DNA of 64,000 nucleotides from NCBI GenBank assembly GCA_030077755.1, contig JAQJZZ010000008.1:4464001-4528000 (forward strand), written 5' to 3'. The position numbers and the translations under genes are program-made. This document shows positions 1-11,046 of the stretch, in pieces. Every line of letters begins with the position of its first letter. Within the stretch, counting starts at the first letter, position 1. The DNA is from Filosporella fistucella. Lineage: Eukaryota > Ascomycota > Leotiomycetes > Helotiales. The notes beneath the pieces were generated by a model that saw only the letters and a program-made list of their open reading frames with translations, had not been told where the DNA came from and did not search any database.

Positions 1-175
1 CCACGCCGAGAGATAAACATTCAGTGATGAAAGACCCATGAAATCGGTATCACGGTCTTGCCTTCTCCGATCTATCTTCAAGAGTGGACATCCTTCAGTG
101 GTCCTGTGGCCATCGCGCACTTTTAAATCTGTTCTATGTTCCTCAATCACTCCATTCTATCTTTCTCCAAGTAAC

Positions 176-2085
176 ATGTCGCTCAACTATTCCTCCGTCG
201 ACGAGAAGAAGACCCAAGTAACATCAAACACACCCAGCATCGAAGCAGGTCAAAGTAGCGGAATTCTCGAAGCTACCGACAAGGATAATGACTTTGAGGT
301 GTTCAAAAAGACTGAAGATGGAGTTGAGTTCCGTACAGTAGGATGGCCAAGAGCATCAGTAATCTTTCTGAAAAGTCAGTCATATACTCCTTCCAGTGCT
401 CTGAACGAACGCTGAGTTTCGAAGTCCAATTCGCTCTTGGTGTATTGGGAATTCCATCAGCTTTCTATTCGCTTGGGGCTGTAGGAGGGGCTCTTTTGGT
501 TGTAGGATGGGGCGCTATCAATACATGTCTGTTGTCTCACTCTCCCAAGTAGAAAAAGGATGCTGATCCGAATAGATTGCGCCGTAATCCAGGGTGATTT
601 CAGAAACAGACATCCTGGATGTCACACAATTGCAGATATGGCATTCTTTCTTGGGGGACCCATTCTGAGAGAGCTTTGTGGCGGTCTCTTTGTTATAGCG
701 TCAGTCTTATATGTTCTTGTATATCTCAAAACTGCAGAACTGACTTCCGTCCAGGTATATTCTATGTACTGGTGCTGGAATTCTAGCTATGTCAACTGGT
801 CTCAATGCCCTATCACATCACGCAACGTGTACGGGTATGTAGCTAATATTAGTCCGTATTTTGTGTGACGATGCTCACGTCCATTAGTCTGGTGGTCGGT
901 GATCTCTACTATCGTAATAGCGGCATGCGGCTCGGTGCGCAAGTTTCATACCATTGGATGGCTGACCTGGGTCGGATTTATTTCCATATTCATTTCCGTT
1001 CTGATTGTGGTGTATGTTAAACTTTTACCCCCTTCGTAAAACGGACAACTTTCTAACGAGTACGGCATAGTATTGCAGTGACAACTTTAGATCGACCAGC
1101 TGCAGCACCGCAGACTGGGCACTTTGAGCTTGGGTATTATGCAATTGCACATCCCACATTTATTGCAGGAAGTGAGTTTTCTCAGCTGCCTTGGACATTT
1201 TGCCTTTGCGTAGTAGTTCGAGCCTGACGTTGATCATACTTACTAATTCTCTGAAGTGTCTGCAACTGCAACTATATTTATCTCTTCAGCTGGATCATCA
1301 GCTTGCATACCTGTGATCGCTGAGATGAAGAATCCAAAGGACTATCGCAAGGCATTGCTTGTCTGTATGGCAATTGTGAATGCTTCATACTTGAGTTTCA
1401 GTCTTGTGGTGTATAAGTGGTGCGGTAAATGGGTAGCCAGTCCCTCACTTGGGGTATGTCACCTCCACATCATTGAGACTAGAATCTGCAGAGTGTCTAT
1501 TCTGTAATACGAGACATTATGTCTAACTGACAATTGGAAAAGAGCGCTGGTCAAACTATAAAGATGGTATCCTATGGTATCGGCATTCCAGGCCTCATCG
1601 CAAGTGCTGTCGTATACCTCCATGTTGCCGCAAAGTATCTTTTCGTCAGATTTCTGCGCAACTCTCCACACCTCCAGTCAAACTCAGTTACCCACTGGGT
1701 CACTTGGCTGTCATGCACCTTTGGTCTCTCCATTCTGTCCTTTGTTCTGGCGTCCGCCATACCGATTTTCAATTATCTTCTTGCGCTGACTGGCAGTATC
1801 TGCTTTGCTCCGCTCGCATTGATTCTCCCTGGTTGTTTTTGGTTACATGATCATGGGCACTGGAGAAAAGAAGGGTTAGTTCGAAAGGTCTGTTGGGCTT
1901 TGCATATAGGATTAGTGCTTCTAGGGGTTTTCTTGACTATCGCTGGCACGTATGCTACTGTCCAGAATATTATTGATGCATATGCTGCAGGAACAATAGG
2001 CAAGTCAGCTCGGCGATTGTCTGCACTGAATACTAACCTTTCAGGATCTGCTTTCTCGTGTGCAGACAATTCGAACTCTTCTTGA
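176..2085 (+). CDS. AAAP-family amino-acid transporter (Neurospora mtr-like), 9 exons, 474 aa
   Basis: Proposed exons: 176-374, 425-526, 576-699, 755-834, 888-1011, 1071-1171, 1257-1453, 1543-1999, 2045-2085. Phases agree at all eight junctions. The joined protein has a hydrophilic N-terminus of about 60 residues, then the Aa_trans pattern: VGWPRASVIFLK, a GVLGIPSAFYSLGAVGGAL helix, the RHP..H.IADM loop, LTWVGF, NPKDYRKA, and a C-terminus close to SCADNSNSS. Such permeases import neutral and aromatic amino acids across the plasma membrane by proton symport; the substrate here is not predictable. The start at 176 is the first Met giving a family-like N-terminus; an in-frame Met at 38 lies upstream. 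The last intron (2000-2044) appears to be GC..AG (GCAAGT donor) and is 45 nt, so retention keeps the frame. Homologues end in a similar SCADNSN tail, which supports that splice. Confidence 0.9.
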
Positions 2086-2425
2086 AACATGTTTGAGGGT
2101 GTTCTCCTCGATGCTATAGATTAGCCCCATCGAGATATTTTGATCCTTTTCATTAGATTTCCTCTACATACGTCGCCACTAGCAATATTAAGTATCAGAA
2201 TATAGAAATAATAGTTATGTTTGAACCAGTGGGACTCGAACAGACGCTCAAAGCTGCTGCCTATCCACACGTGAGTTAGATCGTAGCTTAGTAATACTTT
2301 TGACCTTTTCCTACGATTTATGTATTTGAAGAATCCAATGTCTCGAAAAGCCCTTCCCGTTTGATTTTATACCCTCCTAGCATCAAATTTCGCTGTCTAG
2401 AGCAGTCCTTCGCATCATCCCTTGA

Positions 2426-3040
2426 ATGGCTCCAATTAGCCCTCCATCGAGAGTATGGACTCATCCATCATACCCGCGCTACAGCCTCCATCCAATGAGC
2501 ATTCCTATGTTTGAGGCTCTCTTAGCTTCCGACCTACGTACTGCCTCATCTTTCGCACCAGACCAACTTTCACTTCCACCTTTCATGATAGAACCTATCA
2601 GCCGCTGGGTCTGGAAGCTTCGCGTCGATGCAGCAGCCGCTGATCCAGATCAGCTGCCATGGATTACGAGATTAATTGTTTACGAAGCTGATGGGGAGGA
2701 AGAACCGGGCTCGACTGTTCCAGAGAAGAAAGAACAGGTAGTGGTAGGGAGGATAGGCTTTCATGGAAAACCCGACGACCGTGGCATGGTAGAAGTAGGG
2801 TATGAGATCTCGTCAGAGCATCAACGAAAGGGACATGCAAGAGTAGCCTTTAGAATGGTGATTGATATCGCAAGAAGAACTGATGGAGTGAAGTTCATCA
2901 GAGGTTCTGTGCTAGAGAAGAATATAGGTTCTCGAAAGGTGATAGAAGGAGAGGGTTTGAAGAAGGTGGGAAGAGAATTTCATGAAGGATGGGGGTTGGA
3001 AGATATTTTCGAAATGGATGTTAGTAGCGAGTCAAGTTGA
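2426..3040 (+). CDS. GNAT-family N-acetyltransferase, single exon, 204 aa
   Basis: Intronless frame from ATG 2426 to TGA 3040. The acetyl-CoA-binding core is visible at about residues 108-150: VVGRIGFHGKP, then VEVGYEIS followed by the pyrophosphate-loop signature Q-R-K-G-H-A in front of a helix (ARVAFRMVI). Downstream, FIRGSVLEKNIGSRKVIE resembles the N-x-x-S motif of Acetyltransf_3-type GNATs. Such enzymes transfer an acetyl group from acetyl-CoA to an amine on a small molecule, peptide or antibiotic; the acceptor cannot be read from sequence. There is no signal peptide, so it is probably cytosolic. It stands alone between the amino-acid permease and a 1.1 kb spacer. Confidence 0.85.
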   Translation: MAPISPPSRVWTHPSYPRYSLHPMSIPMFEALLASDLRTASSFAPDQLSLPPFMIEPISRWVWKLRVDAAAADPDQLPWITRLIVYEADGEEEPGSTVPEKKEQVVVGRIGFHGKPDDRGMVEVGYEISSEHQRKGHARVAFRMVIDIARRTDGVKFIRGSVLEKNIGSRKVIEGEGLKKVGREFHEGWGLEDIFEMDVSSESS

Positions 3041-4182
3041 CAAAGTCATCTGCTTCCTACTGGAAGTAACCGTGAAACCCCCAGGAACATGCAGCAAAGG
3101 CGTTGAATGCTGAATTCTCCTTCCCAGGAGGCTGGATATTTGAAACTAGATGATCTTCGAACTGCTTATGGTAAATTCACGGGAGATTAAGAGCCCAAAG
3201 CTTTAAGAATATGCGAACAGAATAGAAAACTTTAAACCTCTTCATGTAGGAAGTTATTACAAGATATTCTTGGAATATAAATAGAAGTAGGAAAATTTTA
3301 ATGAGTCATGTGCTCGAGATCACCTGATGGCATCAGTTGCTGTGCCACAGCCACCCAGACGAGATTCAAACATCTTCATCTCGATCGAATGTTGTTCCGC
3401 ATTACGGTCCGTCCATCCATCATATCCGCACCCAAGCCTCCAAAAGGCATGAAATTCCGTAGCTCGCATTTCATGGCGCATCAGATTATCCCCGACTCGA
3501 TAGTCACCACAAACCTCGCAAGCACATCGTCATCTAGAATCGTGCAGGAATTGGATATCATTTATCCGGGCCGCCTTACTACCTGAGCTTGTAAGCTCAT
3601 CCAAAAGCGGCCGGTTCGGATGGTCACTTACATGGCCTTGGTAGTTGTACGATAGGTGAGCATTCGTGAATCTGCCATGGAGGAAATACGACTGGAAGAT
3701 GGACTTCAAAAAGGGGACCGATTTACCGCCCATCTATACTGCATATCGGGCTGGCCCGTCTTGTGCAAGTTCCAATGAGACATGTTGCCTAGCAGATTGC
3801 GAATTGGATTCGTTCTACAACACGTGGACGTTCAAGCTCCTATTGTTTGACAGTGATAAAATTGGGTAACCTCCGTGCTTATGTTTGCCGAAGAAGGATC
3901 AGGACAGTAAATCAGTGCTTACTTACTCAGGTACTAGAAGATTAGCAAGAAGCTTGGGTGCATGATCATGGTCTTAGGCTATATTACATTATTACACATC
4001 GAGAACCTCACTCAACAACATGTTTTATCGAAATCCAAATCGGGCAGTGATGATTGCCAAAAGAGGCGTAGAAGCACTTGATATTATCCGGACCAAGCCT
4101 GTTGGAAGACTATATAATGGCAAACGTTGTGGAGGATTATTTATCCCTCGTTCTCGGGGATCCGATCTACAACCCAAGAGCA
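3041..4182. other. intergenic, no recognised gene
   Basis: About 1.1 kb. Two short plus-strand frames (3308-3586, 92 aa; 3666-3869, 67 aa) have somewhat protein-like composition, and the second carries four Cys within about 16 residues. Neither has a recognisable domain, signal peptide or convincing splice link, and a minus frame overlaps them. They could be remnants or chance. The 3' part presumably holds the promoter of the oxidase at 4183. Confidence 0.4.
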
Positions 4183-6104
4183 ATGCTTTCCCACCTTTTT
4201 CAATTTCTCAGTTTGGGAGTACTAGCCATCGCCAGCTCCCAACCAAAATGTAAAGCTTATCCAGGGTCTGATTGGCCAAGCGACAAAGATTGGGCTCAAT
4301 TCAATTCAACCCTCTCAGGGCGTCTGCTAAAGCCATCTCCTCCTGGTGCGGTCTGTCATCCCAATCAACCAACGTATAATTCAGCCGCCTGTCCTGCTGT
4401 TCAAGCAGGTTGGAAAACTGCAATATGGCACACAAATGACCCAGTATCTATTAACGAGAACAATTGGAACAATGATACATGCCTCCCAGACCCTGCTGCG
4501 AAATGTAGTGGAGAATGGTATCCAATCTACGTCATCAATGCTACTTCGGTGAAAGATGTGAAGAAGGGGATTGACTTTGCGAGGAAGAATAATGTGAGAC
4601 TGAATGTGAAGGGAACGGGTCATGACTATCTTGGAAGGTGAGTGAAATCAAAAACGCTGTAAAAATACTAACAGAGCAGATCAACGGCGCCAAACTCCCT
4701 CTCAATTTGGACACATAATATGAGGGGTGTCAAATTTCACAACGGGTTTAAGCCTCAAGGATGTAAGTTCACAATTGAGGGCAATGCGATTACCGCTGCT
4801 GCCGGAACGCAAATGATGGAAATGAATGAGCTAGCTTATGCTAGAAATCTTTCTTTCGTGAGCGGCGGGTCGGGGTCAGTTGGAGTAGGTGGTTTCTTCA
4901 CTGGGGGAGGTCACAGTTCTTTTAGCCCGACTTATGGATTGGGAGCAGACCAGGTGCTTGAGATTGAGATGGTTACTCCAGGAGGAGACATATTGATCGT
5001 CAACGAGTGTCAGAATCGAGACTTGTTTTGGGCCATGAGAGGAGTAAGTTAACACTCGATTGCGCCGAGGGAGAACGGGAACTGATATTGTCCTAGGGAG
5101 GAGGCTCAACTTTTGGAGTTTTGACTTCAGTCACAATTCAAGCCTACCCATCCGCACCGTTCCATACAGTCGTGACTGTTCTTGCCACTCCATATGGAAA
5201 CGAGAATTATTGGGATGCGTTAGCACTGTTTCTTTCTCAGCATCCTATCCTCGGCGATTTGGGAATCTCTTCATATGCATCGCTAGCACCACAATTCTTC
5301 AGCCCAGATTTGAATATGACCGTGTCCGGATTGCAGGCAATTTATATGCTGCATGGAGTTCATCCGGAAAATACATCAGAGGCATTGACTGCAGTCATCA
5401 ATAAAGTGTACAGCGATACAATAGCGCCATTTCCAGGTCAATTTCTGACCAACGTGCTCCCTGTGTCCTATCCTACATTTTGGGATTGGTGGAAAGACGA
5501 GAATGGGCCAAAAGACGGTGGCCACGACCAGATAGTTGGTTCGAGATTGATGGATGCAAAGGCTCTGAGTAACGTGACTGCGCTCAGAGAGGCATACAAA
5601 GAATCGATTGCTCCGGGACAATTAGGCACGCAGCATCTGGTCAGTGGAAAAGGAGTGCATAACGCAAAACCCAGAGGAGGCAGCAACTCAGTCAATCCAA
5701 GTTGGAGAACAGCATACATGCATAACTGTGAGCATGCCATATCAGGTGCCTTGGGAAATACTAAATGAGAATAGTGATCAGCGCAGTCTGGAGCCCGTTT
5801 GACGAGGCTGAAAAGGCTCGGAATCAAGCACGACTGGCAACGCAGCTAACAGCCCTTCGAAAATTAGCTCCAGATACCGGAGCATACGTGAATGAGGTAT
5901 GTGAGGAGGCAATACACAAGGACAATGCTAACAAGATAGGGATACCCATATGAGCCTGACTGGCAGCATACTTTCTGGGGAACAAATTACGAGCGCTTGC
6001 TAGCAATCAAGAAGAAGGTAGATCCAAAGGATGTTTTCTGGTGTCATCCTTGTGTCGGGAACGAAGGATGGGAAGTGGTGGATGATGTTCTTTGTAAAAA
6101 GTGA
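4183..6104 (+). CDS. secreted FAD-linked oxidoreductase (BBE/PCMH family), 5 exons, 574 aa
   Basis: Proposed exons: 4183-4637, 4680-5043, 5097-5727, 5787-5896, 5940-6104, with phases agreeing throughout. The start at 4183 places a signal peptide (MLSHLFQFLSLGVLAIASS) at the N-terminus; an in-frame open stretch upstream lacks one. The FAD_binding_4 (PCMH) domain shows KGTGHDYLGRST, with His147 the expected covalent FAD attachment site, then GGGHSSFSPTYGLGADQVLE. The BBE C-terminal signature appears as DVFWCHPCVGNEGW. The second (Cys) flavin linkage of bicovalent members looks absent: Ser sits in the GGSGSVGVGG segment where Cys would be expected. Family members oxidise alcohols, sugars, alkaloids or secondary-metabolite intermediates with O2, often extracellularly. 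No biosynthetic cluster surrounds it, so a secreted oxidase role is more likely than a pathway-specific one. Several N-glycosylation sequons are present. Confidence 0.9.
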
Positions 6105-6544
6105 ACGATAGATGAAATTGACATGTATATGATAAATATGTTGAGGATGGAACTTGTTCGCCACGAGATCCCAAACGTGTCGCAATTTGGAAAAAAAATG
6201 GATTTCTAAATGCTAGCATTGTTACCCAAGAACAAAGAATAGTTTCGCCTAATGGTCACAACGCAATTTACTAATCCATTGCCCACAGCTCTCCCGGTGG
6301 AGGTTATGTATCGTCACGGTGTTAAAGTTTGTGTTAGGTGTTCTTGAATCCAATCAAGTGGTTTACCACAAACAATTTTTGGGGGGATTTTTTGGGATTC
6401 TTTTTGTGAGTTGGTAGATGATGTCCTTTCCAAAAAGTGCACTCGCCATATAAACAGACATGTATTTCAAGTGATATTCGTAACTCATACACCCAATTCA
6501 TCAAATTATACGCCCAACTCCTCCGCAATTATCATGCCAAATCT
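6105..6544. other. convergent intergenic spacer, no gene seen
   Basis: It lies between the 3' ends of the oxidase (plus) and the small Cys-rich gene (minus). It contains homopolymer-rich stretches (runs of G and T near 6377-6405). No coding signal was found. Confidence 0.5.
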
Positions 6545-7054
6545 TCATGAATGTATCTTCGGACAGCTCCTATTGTCACAATTCCTCCTCCTTTGCATTG
6601 CTCCTGTCTTCCCCTTACAAATCCTATAACCTTCGACAAAGAAATGTCTCCGCATGTGTTTGTACCACTCATCGGGTTTCATAGGCTGGCACCATTTCTG
6701 CTCGTACTCCCAGCAGATCCAGCATCCTAATAACTCGCTTTGTCCTCCACTCGCCACATGTGACTCCCATCTGAAATTGACAGATGGGTCGACCCAGTCC
6801 AGCCACCCAGTTTTGTACGCTCCGGGTACAATATCGCCACAAAGGACGGAACAAGATTTACAGCGCTCAAAGTATTGAGAGGATGGCATGCCGCCGCCGG
6901 GAATACGGTTGTCTTGTCTTTCGCGGAAGGCAAGTTCGCAGAAGCCTGGGTTTGCAGGAAGGGAGGTTGTGTAAGGTGGTGGAGGCGGGTCGTCGAAGGT
7001 GGGAGACACACGGAGAGCTTCTGCCTCCTTGCCAACTTGTGTCATTTCTGGCAT
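6545..7054 (-). CDS. hypothetical Cys-rich protein with paired CxxC motifs, 169 aa
   Basis: I do not recognise a named family. The frame is open from 7222, but the first ATG with a reasonable N-terminus is at 7054 (MPEMTQVGKEAEAL). The N-terminal 45 residues are Pro-rich and look disordered. The C-terminal half is rich in Cys, Trp and aromatic residues, with C-K-S-C followed by another Cys four residues on, a later C-W-I-C, and further single Cys near the end. That pattern suggests a compact zinc-binding fold, which is inference. There is no signal peptide or TM segment. It lies convergent with the BBE oxidase. A conserved fungal hypothetical protein is the likeliest reading. Confidence 0.6.
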   Translation of the reverse strand: MPEMTQVGKEAEALRVSPTFDDPPPPPYTTSLPANPGFCELAFRERQDNRIPGGGMPSSQYFERCKSCSVLCGDIVPGAYKTGWLDWVDPSVNFRWESHVASGGQSELLGCWICWEYEQKWCQPMKPDEWYKHMRRHFFVEGYRICKGKTGAMQRRRNCDNRSCPKIHS

Positions 7055-7514
7055 CTTGAGGATCGAATGAATCGTGTATATCGTGGTTATGCTCGAAGCT
7101 AGATCCAATGTCGGTAGCGCGTTGGGGGTTTGTTTGTTATTGTGAAATCTGTGGTTGAAATATGTTTCAAGTAATTGGGCTTGAAAACGGAATGAAGAAG
7201 AGGAACACGGGTTCCATTGCAAATCTCACCTGTTCAGTTGATATGGAAAAAAAATACCGTGGTTGGTGGTGGTGGGGAAATGTTTGTTGATGAAAGCAAG
7301 AGGCTGGTCATCTCCAAGTGAAACCAGCTGAGATGCATCATCCGAATCATGTGATCAGTATTATCAAGCTGAACCGGATAGGCCGCGGATCATCTTATAT
7401 ATTATCACCTCGGTCCTGTAACTGAAATCTTTCTATTTTCTCACTATTGTTCGGTTCCATTTCTCAATTCTTCAGTCTCTGCTTCAAATTCTTTTACAAT
7501 TGTATTGTTTGAAG
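7055..7514. promoter_or_regulatory. divergent promoter region of the Cys-rich gene and the DUF1907 gene
   Basis: This 460-bp interval separates two divergent starts (7054 minus, 7515 plus). On the plus side, a T/C-rich tract with TTCTCACTATTG and TTCAATTCTTCAG precedes the ATG at 7515, which is typical of fungal 5' leaders. No specific operator was identified. Confidence 0.4.
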
Positions 7515-8429
7515 ATGGCACCATGGTCGGTCTCAAGACATGACCTATCCCCACCGACCCTAGAAGAACTCGTTTCCTCTATACAATCAGGCATATCGTC
7601 CAATTTCCAAGATGGAAATGTCTCCATCGTCTCATGTCCCGATCTTCGAGAAGCACCATTCAGCCTGGCTGCTCCAGGACTTTGTGGCAATCCAAGAATC
7701 TCGGATATTGGTGGGGTGGGAAATCTTGCGCCTGTTCCTAAGTTGGACCGGAAATATTCTTTGCTTGAAATGACGAAACTCATGGAGATGGGATCGAAAG
7801 GGTCCATATTGGGAGCCTCAGCTGGTCCTTTCCATGTTCTTGGAGTCAATTCCGAACTTGCACCAAATTTCAGCTACGACAGCGACGCGGTAATAAATCG
7901 AACACATTATTCAAAAATCGGTGGAGATGGTGGTTGTGTGTGCAAGCGAACCTCATCAACAGACTGTGGGCTCATGGGTAATTTATTTGGAAGTGAAGGA
8001 AATCCAGGGAAGGTTCTAAAAATTACAGCCAAGATTCGAATTGGGGAGTTGAATTTCACAGCCTGCATTCAAGAGGCGCTGAAAAGAACGTTCGGGGACC
8101 GTATCATAAGTATTGGAGGGGTTTTCGTAATCAAGAAAGGGAAAGCACATCTGCATGTGATGCCAGACTTCAGCAAGACGCCTTTGAAATCACGACAAGC
8201 AGTGGATGATTGGTTGCGTTATTTTGATATGGATGCGCCAATTACTTGCTTATCTGTTTTCCACTCTCACGATCCAGGATATGACTTGAGGCCAGAGCAC
8301 ACGCACTGCTTCTCGGAACATAACCAAGGAGGTCACTACCATGACGATATCACGCCTGCACAAGTAGAGTATGAGGGGTACTTCAATGTGGCGGATGTTT
8401 TGTACAGGATTGATAGGCCAACCCAATGA
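7515..8429 (+). CDS. DUF1907 / C11orf54 (PTD012)-type zinc-dependent ester hydrolase-like protein, 304 aa
   Basis: Single exon. From ATG 7515 the sequence follows the C11orf54 family along its length: PTLEELVSSIQSG near the start, CPDLREAPF, GGVGNLAPVPKLD, GAxAGPF (here GASAGPFHVLG), a GNLFGSEGNPGKVLKI block, GELNFTACIQEAL, and a C-terminal metal site. The metal-site region reads EHTH (about 261-264) followed by GGHYH (272-276); three of these His correspond to the Zn ligands known for the human protein. The human homologue shows ester-hydrolase activity on model substrates, but its physiological substrate is unsettled. Length and ends match the family, so it looks intact. It was probably overlooked as a hypothetical in many fungi. 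Confidence 0.92.
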   Translation: MAPWSVSRHDLSPPTLEELVSSIQSGISSNFQDGNVSIVSCPDLREAPFSLAAPGLCGNPRISDIGGVGNLAPVPKLDRKYSLLEMTKLMEMGSKGSILGASAGPFHVLGVNSELAPNFSYDSDAVINRTHYSKIGGDGGCVCKRTSSTDCGLMGNLFGSEGNPGKVLKITAKIRIGELNFTACIQEALKRTFGDRIISIGGVFVIKKGKAHLHVMPDFSKTPLKSRQAVDDWLRYFDMDAPITCLSVFHSHDPGYDLRPEHTHCFSEHNQGGHYHDDITPAQVEYEGYFNVADVLYRIDRPTQ

Positions 8430-9661
8430 GGAACGAGTTTGATGCTTTTCAATATATGGACTATCAGATCCTTGATCTTCAAGGGACTCGGTGTATTGAA
8501 CGTCCTCGAAGCTCGGTGGAAATGCCTACGCAGATTTCTTCGGACTTCTGTCTATACCATGACTTGCAACTGCACTTGAAAGATTCATATCTGCAACCAT
8601 TTTTGGTGGCCGGCCGGACCTTCCTTCCAGATCATCGACGCTCTCTACGAAGTAGGCGAGTCAATCCCAAGATTGTGAGCATCTGGTGATTTGAATTGCA
8701 TCCACAACCAGACTCTTCTGTCTAAAGACGATGGTTCCCAGATACCATTGCGTTGTTAGAATTTACGAAAGGTACCGATATTCCAAATGCCAGATTTTTT
8801 GGTAAGAAATCAAATTCGTCAAGACAGACCTCCATAGCCAGTACGCCACGGAGTAAGAGATTGAGGTTCACCAGTGTCCAAGAGGAGATCAAGTTTGTTC
8901 CTGTCTCAGCAAGTGGCTTAGACCAACCGCTTGCCTCCCTCGAGCCTCTTCGGGCATCCCATGCGAGCGATATCGATGACAACTCCCGGCGTATTTGTAC
9001 CCCTCGTCTCTGAGATTCTGTTTTTCCTGTATTTGTCATCGGAAACCTATATTTCAAATCTTCTTGTTTAAGTAAATATTTGAACTATGCACTGGAATGC
9101 GATCAATTTCTTCAGAACGCAAAACCACAAAATAATGGCAACCTCACGTGATCGCGCCCTCAGCTCCCCTTTTTGAAACTCCCATTGCCGGAAGACTCGA
9201 CTTGCCGAGTCTGGCTGGCCTGCATCCGGCGGAGAATATAATCGATCTTCAACCTCAACTCAGCCTCCACATACCCCATATTTCATGCATCTCTGTCGAA
9301 TTGAACTTGTCATTGCAAGGCGAAAGGCTATTCTGAGTTCGTGGCATTTGCACGACCTGAAGATCATGCTTGTCCCACCATTCGGAACCCCTCAACTATC
9401 CATGCACAATCCCAAACGAGCACCTTTCAAACAAGTATGAAGCCACAAGCAGAGGATGATCGTCGTCGAATAGGCGGCTCTGCTATCCACCGCATGATGT
9501 TTCGAAACGGGAACCAACACGGTGCGTCTCGGGTTCGTCATCGAGCTACTTGGCGAGTTTTACATTTTCACTTTATCACTGTCTTCCAACTCTGTCCTGC
9601 TTTTGATCGTGTGCTGATAGTTTAATTGTTCTTACTGACTTTGGAGTTCCACTTCGCCGTA
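8430..9661 (+). other. intergenic with possible decayed coding remnant (8430-9013)
   Basis: Two plus-strand frames directly after the DUF1907 gene (8430-8689, and about 8733-9013 read without an ATG) have protein-like composition, for example WFPDTIALLEFTKGTDIPN and a Ser/Arg-rich stretch with VQEEIKFVPVSAS. They are in different frames and separated by a stop, have no clear start, and match no family I can name. They may be two exons or relics of one dead gene, or chance. From 9014 to 9661 I see only the presumed promoter and leader of the PEBP gene, including a TCACGTGA palindrome at about 9144. Confidence 0.3.
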
Positions 9662-10496
9662 ATGCTGTCTTCCACTCTTGTAGTTGCGCTCGCGGGCGCC
9701 GCAACTGCTTTCACACCTGCTGGATTTGCACCGGTGGCGATGCAGAATCTTACGGTGGCATTTGGAAATACATTGGCGATAAATGGGAAATTAATGACCA
9801 AAGAAGGTAAGTTATCTCGTTATGCATAGTAGAATGTGTCTAATAAGTACAGAAACTGCAAAGGCACCAATAATTGGAACTCAGCAACGACTATCAGGAA
9901 CATATGCTGTTATGATGGTTGATCCAGATATTCCGCCCCAGACGGTAGGCGGACCAACAGGGCAACTTCTTCACTGGATGCAACAAGGAATGGTGTCTTC
10001 CAACCAAAGTACCAATATCGGCGGTGTTCAAGTTTTCGAATTAGTCGCAGCCTCCAACCAAACAGCATTTGCTCCATATTTCGGGCCCAGCCCACCGAAC
10101 AAAGCACCGAATGTTCATCGATACACCCAACTTCTACTCAACACAACCGATAGACCTGCCTCGTTGGTATCTCTCCAAAGATCAGCCATGACAAGGACCA
10201 ACTTCAGTGCTGCGATGGTGATTAGTGCAGCAGGACTCACTGTTCTGGCTGGAAATTCATTCGATGTCCAAAATGGTACCCAGGAATTAGTACAGAGCAA
10301 CATCACAAAGACTACTCCTCAGCCAGCCGGCGTTGCAAATCCTTCTGGGGCAGCAACTCCTTCAGGAGCCACAAATTCAGGAACGGCTGGCAATGGGACG
10401 GCTGCCCCTCTGGGTGCGGGTTCACTGGTAGGGAAGACTGATAGAGCTTATTTCGCGGGGTTGGCTGCTTTGGCTGCGGCGATTTTGTTGTTGTAG
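9662..10496 (+). CDS. secreted, probably GPI-anchored PEBP-like protein, 2 exons, 262 aa
   Basis: Exons 9662-9806 and 9853-10496; the intron starts GTAAGT, ends TACAG and joins in phase 1. The ATG at 9662 is followed by a signal peptide (MLSSTLVVALAGAATA). The phosphatidylethanolamine-binding fold shows its two signature segments: VMMVDPDIP with GGPTGQLLHWMQ, and YFGPSPPN followed by HRY. After the domain comes a Thr/Ser/Gly/Asn-rich linker, then a hydrophobic C-terminus (FAGLAALAAAILLL), the pattern of a GPI-attachment signal. PEBP proteins bind lipid headgroups or act as protease and kinase modulators; secreted fungal members have no settled role. Several N-glycosylation sequons are present. 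It is probably displayed on the plasma membrane or cell wall. Confidence 0.9.
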
Positions 10497-11046
10497 GGGG
10501 AAAGGAAGATAAGAATACCCATATGAATAGCCTTTGAGAGAGCTTTGATGTAAAGCGTCTACTATTATGATAGTTATATTTAATTATGTATAGATTTGAA
10601 GAAAAATTGAAGCGATTGGTTCTCGGATCTTCTCGGTGGTATATGTCCCATGATTTGGTGGCATGACGTTGTCCGTACTCTAGCAAAGCTCGTACAATCA
10701 TTCTTTGAAATGTTAATCCTCGAAAAGTTAAAGCAACACCTGATTCTCGGTCCCGAGCAGTGTGAAGAGTGGGTATGGGGAAGTAATGTAAAGCCGGGCG
10801 GAATCATCGTGAGATTCTCAATGCCGACAGGCGAGCCGACTGAGCCGACCCGACCAAACAACTCACCACCTGATGAGGATGCTGATCGGATACCAAGAGA
10901 CGATGTTTGGAAGCAACCAGACGATAGCATCAAAACCTGTTTTGGGTCAGGAATATCTCTATATACCCCGCATTGTGCAACCATGAATTCAGATCTCATC
11001 AATAAAAAATTCGATTCTAGTCCCACCACCTCTTCTCATCCCCACA
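10497..11046. other. intergenic, ribokinase promoter
   Basis: Overlapping frames on both strands (10650-11060 plus, 10580-11029 minus) lack domains; the plus frame also overlaps the start of the ribokinase. They are treated as chance frames. A TATA-like CTCTATATACC near 10958 lies about 85 bp before the ribokinase ATG. Confidence 0.4.

Noticed and set aside
2221..2290. tRNA-like T-arm on the minus strand (GTTCGAGTCCCACTGG)
   Set aside because: The T-stem does not pair well and no matching acceptor or D-arm could be folded upstream.
5728..5786. Apparent frameshift in the BBE oxidase near its C-terminus
   Set aside because: Explained by a normal GTGAGC..CAG intron that restores the family sequence in phase.
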